A program made the position numbers and the translations under genes. From contig JAHBUH010000033.1 of NCBI GenBank assembly GCA_019638185.1, positions 1 through 35,604 on the forward strand: 35,604 nucleotides of DNA, given 5' to 3'. Origin of the DNA: Leadbetterella sp. Its GTDB lineage: Bacteria; Bacteroidota; Bacteroidia; Cytophagales; Spirosomataceae. This document shows, piece by piece, positions 1-8,800 of the stretch. The stretch's first letter is position 1. Every line of letters begins with the position of its first letter. Below the pieces are notes generated by a model, which made no database searches, was not told where the DNA came from, and saw only the letters and a list, made by a program, of their open reading frames with translations.

Positions 1-1020
1 CAGACCGAGAGCCGGAAATTCATCATTGCTGACGCCCCGGGGCACATCCAGTACACCCGGAACATGGTGACCGGCGCTTCAAACTCCGACCTTATCATTA
101 TCCTCATCGATGCCCGTAAAGGGGTCATCGAACAGACCAAGCGCCACTCCTTCCTGGCGGCCCTGCTGTCACTGAAAAAGGTGCTGGTGTGTGTGAATAA
201 GATGGATATGACCGACTTCAGCCAGGAGGTATTCGAACACATCAAAGCCGACTACGCCGCACTGGCCCAAAAACTTCACCTGGAAAAAGTAGATTATATC
301 CCGGTATCCGCTCTGAAAGGCGATAACATCGTGCATTCTTCTGACCGGATGCCGTGGTACACCGGCCCCTCCCTGCTGGAATACCTGGAAAACGTGGAAA
401 TAGAAACCTCCTCTCCGGCTCAGGGCTGGCGCTTCCCCGTACAATGGGTGGTTCGGCCGCAGTCGGCAGACCTGCCAGACTACCGCGGTTATGCCGGCCG
501 GGTGATCGGCGAAGGGCTGAAAACCGGTGACGATGTGCTCATCCTGCCCAGCGGGGTCAGAACCCGGATTTCAGGGATCGAGCTGGATCAGCAGCCGCTG
601 GAATGGGCAGAAAATGGCCAGTCGGTGATCCTCCACCTGGCGGATGACGTAGACATCTCCCGCGGCGACTTCATCGTTCAGGCCGCCCACCCCTCTGAAA
701 CGGCCCGGGGTTTTGAAGCAAACATCGCCTGGTTTGACCAGAAACCATTAGATACTTCCCAGGTTTACCTCCTGCAAAACCACTCTAAGACCACCCGCAT
801 CAAGGTGGCCGAAGTGGAATATAAATACGACGTAAACACCCAGGAGCAGCTGTTCGGTGAGGACATCCGGCTGAATGATATCGGCAAGATCCGGATCAAA
901 GCCGCCGATGAGGTGGTCTTCGATACCAACGCCAGCTTCCCGGAAAACTCGCGGGCCATCATCATTGACCCCCGGACTAACATTACCGTAGGCGCGATAA
1001 TCATCCAGGCCGTGGCCTGA
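1..1020 (+). CDS. cysN: Sulfate adenylyltransferase subunit 1 (CysN), 5' end missing
   Basis: The reading frame is open from the first base, so the gene begins upstream of the window; 339 residues remain, and about 80 residues including the P-loop should be missing. The visible part has the GTPase G3 motif DAPGH (residues 12-16 of the fragment) and the G4 motif NKMD, followed by EF-Tu-like beta-barrel domains. CysN is the GTPase subunit of ATP sulfurylase; with CysD it activates sulfate to adenosine phosphosulfate in the cytoplasm for cysteine synthesis. EF-Tu/SelB-type GTPases share the G motifs, but the FIIAD.PGH..YTRNM..GAS block and the C-terminal domains are characteristic of CysN. CysD would be expected just upstream. 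A long hairpin follows the stop codon. Confidence 0.95.
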   Translation, partial: QTESRKFIIADAPGHIQYTRNMVTGASNSDLIIILIDARKGVIEQTKRHSFLAALLSLKKVLVCVNKMDMTDFSQEVFEHIKADYAALAQKLHLEKVDYIPVSALKGDNIVHSSDRMPWYTGPSLLEYLENVEIETSSPAQGWRFPVQWVVRPQSADLPDYRGYAGRVIGEGLKTGDDVLILPSGVRTRISGIELDQQPLEWAENGQSVILHLADDVDISRGDFIVQAAHPSETARGFEANIAWFDQKPLDTSQVYLLQNHSKTTRIKVAEVEYKYDVNTQEQLFGEDIRLNDIGKIRIKAADEVVFDTNASFPENSRAIIIDPRTNITVGAIIIQAVA

Positions 1021-1038
1021 ACCACCTGTGGGATGCAG

Positions 1039-1098
1039 AACCAGGAACTCTGAACGAAAAGTTATGAAGCCGCTTTTCGCTCGGGATTCCTGGTTTTT
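1039..1098 (+). terminator. Long hairpin terminator after cysN
   Basis: AACCAGGAA (1039-1047) pairs with TTCCTGGTT (1087-1095), and inside it CGAAAAG (1055-1061) pairs with CTTTTCG (1073-1079). The outer stem runs into TTTTT. It begins 19 bases after the cysN stop and fits a factor-independent terminator. Confidence 0.75.
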
Positions 1099-1135
1099 CA
1101 CTATATTGTCACCGGTTTAACCCGGTAACGATCCG

Positions 1136-2479
1136 ATGCTGAATTTCTTTATCTGCTTATTTTCGCTGAGTGTCATTCGTAAGAACCTCGACACCACACG
1201 GTATTTTTGGAACAATACAGACGTTCTGAAAGTACTTCAGCTCTTTGTGGTACCCGGCTTACTGGCAGCCGATGTATTATTGAAAGAAGGCTCCGTGCAA
1301 TTCATCGGTGATGCCGGGTGGTTTATCGTGCTGTCTTATATCATCTACATACTTTACCAGGAAAGAGACCAGCTCCTGGCCGGCAGCCTTCTGAAAGCCG
1401 GCCTGCCCTACTACATTTTTTACGTAGTCATTTTTATTATCCAATACGCCCTGCCCTCCCTCTATAAAACCCATGAAGACACCATCAGCCTCATCAATAC
1501 GCTCCCCATCGTATGGCTCTTTGCTTTCGGCCTCAGTGCCAAAAACCAGATCAATAACCTGAGAAGAGAAAAAGAGCAAAAGGAAAAGGTAATTCATGAA
1601 AACGAGGCCCTGGAGCACTTGGTCAGGGAAAGAACGAATGAGATCCTTCAGCAAAAAAACCAGTTGGAAGAAACCCTGGAAGAGCTGAAGCAAACCCAGA
1701 ATCAGCTCATCCAGCAGGAAAAGCTGGCTTCCCTGGGAGAACTTACGGCGGGAATTGCCCACGAAATCCAGAACCCGCTGAACTTTGTCAATAACTTCTC
1801 CGAAGTAAGCACCGAGCTGCTGGACGAGCTCAGGCAGGAACTCAGCGCCACTTCCATCCCTGAAAACTCGGCCGATATCATTGAAGACCTGGTTCAGAAC
1901 CTCAGCAAGATCTCCTACCACGGCAAACGGGCCAGCGGGATCGTAAAAAACATGCTGGAGCACTCGCGCGCCAGTACCGGGGAAAGACAGTTAGTAGACG
2001 TGAACGCCCTGGCGGAAGAATACATTAAGCTGAGTTTCCACGGGCTACGCGCCAAGGATAAATCCTTCAATTCCGACTTTAAAGTAGTACCGGATCCCTC
2101 CCTGCCGGCTATAGAGGCCATTCCCCAGGACCTGGGCCGGGTACTGCTGAATCTCTGTAACAATGCCTTCTATGCCGTTAATAAAAAAGCGGCGGAAAAC
2201 ATCCCGGGATACAAACCCCTGGTGAGCATCACCACGGAAAACCTGCCCCGGGAAGAAGCCGTTAAAATTACCGTTTCCGATAACGGCGGCGGGATAAGCG
2301 AGGAGCTGAAAAATAAAATCTTTCAGCCCTTCTTTACCACCAAACCCACCGGGCAGGGCACGGGCCTGGGCCTTTCCTTAAGCTATGACATCGTCACCAA
2401 AGGGCATGGCGGCGAGCTGATGGTGGAAAGTGTGGAAGGAAAATCCACGGTTTTTAGTATTATCCTGCCTGTCCGTTAA
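1136..2479 (+). CDS. Membrane sensor histidine kinase
   Basis: The product has 447 residues. The first ~140 hold about four hydrophobic segments (roughly 33-47, 62-75, 92-107, 121-136) with no large periplasmic domain. A coiled coil follows (about 140-197), then the dimerisation/phosphoacceptor helix with H209 in AHEIQNP, and a full HATPase domain: N box (LLNLCNNA), G1 box (DNGGGI), F box (FQPFFTTK) and G2 box (GTGLGLSLS). It should autophosphorylate on H209 and pass phosphate to the two receiver proteins encoded directly downstream (21-base gap, then a 4-base overlap). The input signal is unknown; the compact membrane part suggests sensing in or near the membrane. The first ATG available was used; the true N terminus is uncertain because no strong ribosome-binding site is visible. 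Confidence 0.9.
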   Translation: MLNFFICLFSLSVIRKNLDTTRYFWNNTDVLKVLQLFVVPGLLAADVLLKEGSVQFIGDAGWFIVLSYIIYILYQERDQLLAGSLLKAGLPYYIFYVVIFIIQYALPSLYKTHEDTISLINTLPIVWLFAFGLSAKNQINNLRREKEQKEKVIHENEALEHLVRERTNEILQQKNQLEETLEELKQTQNQLIQQEKLASLGELTAGIAHEIQNPLNFVNNFSEVSTELLDELRQELSATSIPENSADIIEDLVQNLSKISYHGKRASGIVKNMLEHSRASTGERQLVDVNALAEEYIKLSFHGLRAKDKSFNSDFKVVPDPSLPAIEAIPQDLGRVLLNLCNNAFYAVNKKAAENIPGYKPLVSITTENLPREEAVKITVSDNGGGISEELKNKIFQPFFTTKPTGQGTGLGLSLSYDIVTKGHGGELMVESVEGKSTVFSIILPVR

Positions 2480-2500
2480 GCAGGTCTTTACCCGTTTTAT

Positions 2501-2869
2501 ATGAAAATTTTAGTTGTTGACGACGAAACCGATATTAAGGACTTATTCCTGCAAAAATTCAGAAAAGAGATCCGCGGCGGGGCCATGGAGTTTAACTTTG
2601 CCACCACGGGAGAAGAAGCGCTGACCCTGCTGAAAGGGTATGACCCGGAGTCCGTCCTGATCCTGTCTGACATCAATATGCCCGGCATGACGGGGATTGA
2701 ACTGCTGAGAAAAATCCGGGAAAAACACCCGGTATCTCCGCCTGAGGTCATGATGATCACCGCCTACGGCGATGACGCCAACCGCAGCGCTGCCATGAGC
2801 CTGGGGGCTAACGACTTCCTCACCAAGCCGCTTGATTTTAACGAACTGAAAACAAAACTTTTGAAATGA
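2501..2869 (+). CDS. Single-domain response regulator (CheY-like receiver)
   Basis: A 122-residue protein made only of a receiver domain. The acidic pocket (D7, D8), the phosphoacceptor D57 in LSDINMPG, the conserved Thr in MMITAYG and K109 in LTKP are all present. It has no output domain, so it must act by protein contact or as a phosphate relay or sink. Its stop overlaps the start of the next gene by four bases (ATGA), indicating translational coupling to the receiver-cyclase. The two receivers resemble each other closely (ILVVDDE, LSDINMP), suggesting tandem duplication. Confidence 0.93.
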   Translation: MKILVVDDETDIKDLFLQKFRKEIRGGAMEFNFATTGEEALTLLKGYDPESVLILSDINMPGMTGIELLRKIREKHPVSPPEVMMITAYGDDANRSAAMSLGANDFLTKPLDFNELKTKLLK

Positions 2870-3906
2870 AGATCCTGGTAGTAGACGATGAGAGTGATTT
2901 GCAGATCCTGATCAAACAAAAGTTCCGGAAGCAGATCCGTGAAAACAAATACGAATTTGTCTTTGCCGCTAACGGCCGTGAAGCCATGGAAGTGCTGGAC
3001 TCCCACCCGGATATTTCCCTGGTACTCAGTGATATAAATATGCCGGAGATGGACGGCCTCACCCTCCTCATCAAAATAAACGAAAATAACCCGCTGGTAA
3101 AAGTGGTGATGGTGTCTGCTTACGGCGACATGGAGAACATCCGTACCGCCATGAACCGGGGCGCCTTTGATTTTGTCTGTAAGCCCGTGAACTTTGATGA
3201 CCTGGAGGTCACCATGGAGAAGACCATCCGGCACATTGAGCAGATCCGCCAGACCTTTAACGCCATCCGCGAAAATAATATCCTGCGCATGTACGTGGAT
3301 GACTCCGTGCTGAAATTCATGTCCCGCGAGGAATTCGAAAAATCCATTGTCTCCAACGAGCTCATCCAGGCCTCCGTCATTTTCATGGACATCTGCGGCT
3401 TTACCGCCATCTCCGAAAAAGAAAAACCCGATGTGGTGGTCAAGCTCATTAACAAATACTTTGAGATCATGGTCAAAGAGATCATTGCCCAGAACGGTAC
3501 CGTAGATAAATTCATGGGCGATGCCGTAATGGCCATTTTCAAAGGCGACTACCACCTGGACCGGGCCATTGAAGCGGCCCTGCACGTGCGGGAAGAGATC
3601 AATAAAATATCCGAACCCCTGGAAGGCCGGCCCGACTTCGTTCCCAAACTGGCCACCGGCATAAAAAGCGGGGAAATGGTGTCGGGGAACATCGGTTCCG
3701 TTACCCTGAAGCGACTGGACTACACCGTCATCGGCGATACCGTTAATACCGCCCAGAGGCTGCAGGCTTCGGCCCGCCCCGGCCAGATCCTGATTGCGCA
3801 TGACGACTACCTGACCATCAGCGAGTCTTTTCAATGCAGTGAAGTGGGCACCGTCCAGGTAAAAAATAAAACCATCGAGCTGAAAGTTTATGAGGTGGTG
3901 GGATAA
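2866..3906 (+). CDS. Response regulator fused to class III adenylate cyclase
   Basis: A 346-residue protein. Residues 1-122 are a receiver (D7/D8, phosphoacceptor D56 in LSDINMP, K106 in CKP). Residues ~168-345 are a class III nucleotide cyclase domain with all catalytic positions visible: metal-binding D175 (FMDICGF) and D219 (KFMGD), adenine-specifying K215 and D285 (LDYTVIGD), and transition-state N294 and R298 (NTAQR). The Lys/Asp pair predicts ATP rather than GTP as substrate, hence cAMP. No membrane segment is seen; the protein should be cytoplasmic and act as a dimer. Phosphorylation of D56 by the upstream kinase probably controls cyclase activity; that is inference. It is the last gene of a three-gene operon. 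Confidence 0.93.
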   Translation: MKILVVDDESDLQILIKQKFRKQIRENKYEFVFAANGREAMEVLDSHPDISLVLSDINMPEMDGLTLLIKINENNPLVKVVMVSAYGDMENIRTAMNRGAFDFVCKPVNFDDLEVTMEKTIRHIEQIRQTFNAIRENNILRMYVDDSVLKFMSREEFEKSIVSNELIQASVIFMDICGFTAISEKEKPDVVVKLINKYFEIMVKEIIAQNGTVDKFMGDAVMAIFKGDYHLDRAIEAALHVREEINKISEPLEGRPDFVPKLATGIKSGEMVSGNIGSVTLKRLDYTVIGDTVNTAQRLQASARPGQILIAHDDYLTISESFQCSEVGTVQVKNKTIELKVYEVVG

Positions 3907-3962
3907 TCCTGCCGGTTTTCATAACGGGGGCGCGGGGAACCCCTCCTTTAAAATATTTCTTT

Positions 3963-3970
3963 TACATTTG
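3963..3970 (+). promoter_or_regulatory. Bacteroidetes-type -7 element for the ECF sigma gene
   Basis: TACATTTG matches the Bacteroidetes housekeeping -7 consensus TAnnTTTG. It lies between the cyclase stop and the sigma gene, predicting a start of transcription near 3976. No good -33 TTTG is seen at the usual distance. Confidence 0.55.
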
Positions 3971-3989
3971 TGCCATATTCGCGGATGAA

Positions 3990-4562
3990 TTGGCAAACTA
4001 CTCATATATTCCTGTTGATGAAGAAAAAATGACCCGGCTGTGGCGCAGTTTTATCGCCGGAGATGAGGACGCATTTTCTGAAATTTATGAGGCCTTCTTT
4101 AAAATACTTTACCGTTACGGATATCACTTTGCAGCGGATCACTCCCTGGTAAAAGATGCCATCCAGGAGCTGTTTACCGATCTCTGGCGCTTACGTTCCA
4201 ATCTTTCTGACACCACTTCTGTAAAATTTTACCTGTTCCGGTCTCTCCGCAGGAGGCTGCACACCCTGGCGGGCGGTGAGGACGTCTACCAGGCACTGCC
4301 CCTTTCCGAAAATGACCTGAGGGGGCTGCAGACGGATTCCCGGGAGCAGTATCTCATTGATAAAGAAACCGAAGAAATCCACCTCAAACAGCTGGGAGAA
4401 GGCATTAATAAGCTGACCACCCGCCAGAGAGAAGCCCTGCGCCTGAAATATTACGAGGGATTTACCCTCAGTGAGGCCGCATCTATCATGAATATGAACG
4501 AGCAATCCGTGCGTAATCTCATCCAGAGGGCCATTATCAGCCTCCGGTCTCTCCTGTCCTGA
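3990..4562 (+). CDS. ECF-family RNA polymerase sigma factor (FecI-like)
   Basis: 190 residues if translation starts at the TTG at 3990; an in-frame ATG at 4029 would give 177 residues and is a credible alternative, since the family's conserved part begins just after it (LWRSFIAGDEDAFSEIY, region 2.1). Region 2 includes DAIQELFTDLW; region 4 (about 140-190) carries LTTRQREALRLKYYEGFTLS and a helix-turn-helix ending in the typical RAIISLRSLL. It is followed by a FecR-type anti-sigma gene and a SusC gene with a signalling domain, so it should direct transcription of the susC/susD genes when released by FecR. The downstream gap is 67 bases. Confidence 0.92.
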   Translation: MANYSYIPVDEEKMTRLWRSFIAGDEDAFSEIYEAFFKILYRYGYHFAADHSLVKDAIQELFTDLWRLRSNLSDTTSVKFYLFRSLRRRLHTLAGGEDVYQALPLSENDLRGLQTDSREQYLIDKETEEIHLKQLGEGINKLTTRQREALRLKYYEGFTLSEAASIMNMNEQSVRNLIQRAIISLRSLLS

Positions 4563-4629
4563 TTTTTTTTTCTTCCCCGGTGAGTTAAATCCTGAAAAAG
4601 CTGCTTTAGGGTAGTATATAAAGCATAAT

Positions 4630-5682
4630 ATGTATAGCGTAGAAGAGCTGGTATGGAATGACTCGTTCATCAACTGGGTCAGGTATAATAAAAACAGCGA
4701 TTTCTGGGAATCTCTCAGGGCATCTGACCCGGCCGTGGAAGAGAATATCCGGAAAGCAGCGCTTATCGTGAAAGCAGCGGCGGCCACCCCGGAGATCCCG
4801 GTGGAGGAATCCGAAGCAGCAGAAGTATGGAACCGCATCAGGAGGGATACGGCAGAACCGGAAACCGGAAACCGGAAATGGCATTGGGCAGTAGCCTCTG
4901 TGGCAGCCGCTTTCCTGGTCTTCCTCGGCATCTATAACTACGGGAAAACCGATACCCGGGTTTCCTATGAAAACCTCATCTCCGAAGTGGCGTCTTCTGA
5001 TTATAAAGAGATCCGTAATGACGGCCCTGACCCGGTCTCTGTCAGCCTGCCCGACCGCAGCTCCGTAGTGCTCTACCAGGGCAGTAAAATAGGTTACTCC
5101 CTGTCCGGCTATAACCGTGAAAAACGGGAGGTATACTTTTCCGGCGAAGGCTTCTTTGAAGTATCCAAAAACCCCCAGAAACCCTTCTTTGTCTATTCCA
5201 ATGAGCTCATCACCAAAGTACTGGGAACCAGCTTTACCATAAAAGCCCCGGAAAACTCTGAAAAAATAGAGGTCATCGTAAAATCCGGGAAAGTGGAAGT
5301 CATCACCCGGAAAGACCCCCGGAAGAAAAAAGTGCTGGAGTCCAAAGAGCTGGAAGAGGGTAACTACCTCGTTGAAAACCAGAAAATAGACCTGGAAAGA
5401 GCCACCATGAAGCTCTCACCTATTGTAAAACGTGAACTGACCGAACTAAACCATGCCGTGCAGCAGATGAAATTTGATTTCGACGAGGAGCCCGTAACCC
5501 GGATCATCGCAGACCTGGAGCTGGCGTATAACGTCAGGATCTCGTACGACAAGGTAAAATGGCAGGGTACAAAACTGACCGCCCACCTTTCCGATGAACC
5601 GCTTTACGATAAGATTGAAATGATCTGTAAGGCCATAGAGGCGGAATACGAAGTAAGACCGGATAAAATAGTAATTAAATAA
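4630..5682 (+). CDS. FecR-type anti-sigma factor
   Basis: 350 residues. A short cytoplasmic part (1-84) is followed by one membrane helix at about 85-104, then a periplasmic FecR domain (about 130-230, with SLPDRSSVVL and the GEGFFEVSKNPQKPFFV block) and a C-terminal DUF4974-like domain (about 270-349, DFDEEPVTRIIADLELAYNV). In this family the periplasmic part receives a signal from the STN domain of the partner transporter, and the cytoplasmic part holds the ECF sigma factor. Both partners are the flanking genes here. The start is the first ATG after the sigma gene. Confidence 0.93.
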   Translation: MYSVEELVWNDSFINWVRYNKNSDFWESLRASDPAVEENIRKAALIVKAAAATPEIPVEESEAAEVWNRIRRDTAEPETGNRKWHWAVASVAAAFLVFLGIYNYGKTDTRVSYENLISEVASSDYKEIRNDGPDPVSVSLPDRSSVVLYQGSKIGYSLSGYNREKREVYFSGEGFFEVSKNPQKPFFVYSNELITKVLGTSFTIKAPENSEKIEVIVKSGKVEVITRKDPRKKKVLESKELEEGNYLVENQKIDLERATMKLSPIVKRELTELNHAVQQMKFDFDEEPVTRIIADLELAYNVRISYDKVKWQGTKLTAHLSDEPLYDKIEMICKAIEAEYEVRPDKIVIK

Positions 5683-5705
5683 TCAACCTTAAAACAATTC
5701 TCTTC

Positions 5706-5732
5706 ATGAAAAACAGATCAAATTCTTCTTAG
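5706..5732 (+). other. Tiny open reading frame in the susC leader
   Basis: An ATG at 5706 opens an eight-codon frame (MKNRSNSS) ending in TAG, just after fecR and before the hairpin at 5748. Its first eleven bases (ATGAAAAACAG) are identical to the start of susC at 5864. It could be a leader peptide, a decayed copy of the susC start, or chance. Confidence 0.25.
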
Positions 5733-5747
5733 GCCCGGAATAATAAA

Positions 5748-5786
5748 GGTCAGCAGTGCTGCCACACCGCTGACCCGTTTTTCCCT
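5748..5786 (+). terminator. Hairpin terminator or attenuator between fecR and susC
   Basis: GGTCAGC (5748-5754) pairs with GCTGACC (5769-5775), with an inner GTG/CAC extension, followed by a T-rich run (CGTTTTTCCCTTT). It can end the sigma/fecR transcript, leaving susC to its own ECF-dependent promoter, or act as an attenuator. The remaining 78 bases to susC hold no recognisable TAnnTTTG promoter, as expected if an alternative sigma factor reads it. Confidence 0.7.
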
Positions 5787-5863
5787 TTCATCCTGAATCT
5801 GACTTTCGAGCTCAGAGAGGGAGTGTTTTGTCAATTTTTAACCTAACAAAAACAAACAAATGT

Positions 5864-8800
5864 ATGAAAAACAGTTTACAAGTCCATGAGATTGGATTGA
5901 AAATCATGCGAATAACCCTGACCCAGATACTTCTTTCCATTGTCTTATTCAGTGCATCCTATGCCAAGACCAGCGCTCAGAATTTCCTTAACAGTGCCGT
6001 CAGCCTGAAAGTGGAAAACATGACCGTGAAAGACGCTTTTTCCCAGATCGAAAAGTCGTCAAACGTCAGGTTTTTATACAGTACCTCCCTGGTGAACGTA
6101 CACCGGAAGTTATCACTTCAGAAAAATGATGTTTCCCTGTCTGAGCTGCTGGAAAACCTGCTTAAACCCATGAACCTGGATTACAAGGTGCAGGGCCGGC
6201 AGATCATCCTGGTCAGGAAAGGCATGGGCATCATTAATGACAAATCTGTCAGCGGAACCGTGGTAGACGAAAACAATAATGCCCTGGCCGGGGTAACCAT
6301 AGAGCTGAAAGGCACTACCAAAGGCGTATTTACAGATTCTGAAGGCCGGTTTTCCATTGATGTACCGGATGACGGCGTGCTTGTTTTCCGCTTTGTGGGA
6401 TACAAAACCGAGGAAGTTAAAGCAGGAAACAAAGCCGTGCTCCAGGTGAAGCTGACACCGGAAGCCAGCGTACTATCGGAACTGGTGGTTACCGGCTATA
6501 CCACCCAGCAGAAAAAGGATATTATAGGGGCGGTATCCGTAGTAAAAGCTTCCGAGCTGAATGCTACCCCCTCAGCTAACCTGGTAACCCAGTTACAGGG
6601 ACGGGCATCGGGAGTGACGGTCAGTAGTACGGGAGATCCGGGCAGTTCAGCCAATATCCGTATCCGGGGGTTCTCATCATACGGAAATAATAACCCCCTT
6701 TACGTGATAGACGGAGTACCTACTACTGACGGCTCCCGCATCAATCCCCAGGATATTGAATCCATCCAGGTGCTGAAAGATGCGTCATCGGCCTCCATCT
6801 ACGGGGCACGGGCCGCTAACGGGGTGATCATCATCACCACCCGCCAGGGCAAACCTCATAAGACGGTGGTGTCTTATGATACCTATATGGGTGTACAGGC
6901 CCTGCCTTTAAACCGCACGCCGGATGTCATGAACACCGCCCAGCTGATGGACTACCTCACCATCACCACCCCTAACACCCACATTGACCCGGTATACGGT
7001 CAGCATAACTCCTTTGCTATCCCGGAATACTACGTGGTAAGCAATGCCTTCCGCGGGGGTGTCAGTGCTTCAGACCCGAGGGCTAACCCGGATCTGTACA
7101 CTATTTCAGACTACGCTAACGCCTACCAGATCTTTAAGACCAGCCCCGGCACCGACTGGTTCAGGGCCATGTCTCAGAAAGGAATGATCCAGACCCACCA
7201 GCTCAATGCCAGCGGCGGTACGGAAACCTCTACCTACTCCCTGGGCCTGAACTACTTTAACCAGGAGGGTACCTTTAAATATACCGGGTACGACCGCTAC
7301 TCCCTGCGGTTAAATTCCAGCTTCAAAGCCACTAATTTCCTCACCCTGGGTGAGAACCTGCAGGTATCGTATGATAACCGGAGAGGCGATAACGTGGTCA
7401 TCGGTGAAACCAGCGCCTGGGCCAATGCCTACCGCAGCACCCCTTTCACGCCTGTATACGATATCAAAGGCGGTTTTGGCGGATCCCTCATCGGCGGGAT
7501 CTCCGGCGTGGGTTATAACCCGGTAGCTACCCTCTATCGCAGGAAAGACTGGACCAATAAGAACCTGCGGGCTTTCGGAAACATCTTCGCCGATGTAACC
7601 CTGGCTAAAAACCTGGTTTTCCGCTCGTCCATAGGGATTGACGCCTACAATGCGGATATCCACCGGGTATACCTGAAAGAATACGAAAGAGCCGAAGCCC
7701 GGAAGGTCACCCAGCTGGAAGAAGCCTCGGGTGCCTACCTGAGCTGGACCTGGAGCAATACCCTCAGCTATCATAAAAACTTCGGCAATATCCATGACGT
7801 GAAGATCCTGGCAGGAACAGAGGCCATAAAAAACCAGGGGAAATCCATTAATACGGCTAAAAATAACTACGATTCCGAAGACCCGGATTTCGTATCCCTG
7901 AACACCGGCCTGCCGTCTTCCCTGGGGGATATCACCGCCACCAATAATGCACTCTATGCTAACTCCCTCTTTTCTTACTTTGGAAGAGTGGATTACACCC
8001 TGAAAGACAAGTACCTCTTAAACGCCACCTTCCGGAGGGACGGATCCTCGCTTTTCGGTCCGGAGGTACGCTATGCCAACTTCCCGGCCATCGGCATCGG
8101 CTGGAGGATCTCCGATGAACCCTTCTTAAAAGACCTGAAGTGGATCAATGACCTGAAGCTGCGCGCAGGCTGGGGGCAGATCGGAAGTATCTCTAACGTT
8201 CCTGCATTTAACCAGTACTCCACTTACCGCTCGTCGCCTAACACCGATTTCTACAATATAGGAGGGGTAAGTAACGGCTCTACCCAGGGATATGGCTGGG
8301 CCTCCCAGGGAAATCAAAATACCAAATGGGAGACCACCGAAACCATTAACATAGGGCTGGACGGCTCCTTTAACCAGGGAGCCTGGAATTTCAGCGTGGA
8401 TGTGTACCAGAAGAATACCCGGGACCTGCTGGTGCCCTCCCTCCGGAACGGCCTGGAGCCCATCGTGAGCAAGCCGCTGATTAACCTGGGCACCATGCGT
8501 AACCGCGGTATTGATCTCCAGCTGGGGAATCAGGGGCAGATCGGAAATCACCTCAAATACGACCTCTCACTGGCCTTTACGCATTACCGGAACAAGCTGA
8601 CCAAGCTGAACAACGAAAACACGGCCCAGTACGTGGCAGCCGGCCGGCTGAATAACGTGATGATCACCACCAAAGACATGGCCATCTCCTCGTTTTACGG
8701 GTACGATATCGTAGGTTTCTATAACTCGAAAGAAGAAGTGGCCGCCGGCCCCACCATTAACGGAGCTCCGGCAGTAGTGGGCACCTGGAAATACCGCGAT

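Noticed and set aside
2764-3834. A 356-codon open frame on the minus strand opposite the receiver-cyclase gene.
   Set aside because: It is the antisense shadow of a gene with complete catalytic motifs; its own translation is His/Gly/Val-rich and resembles no family.
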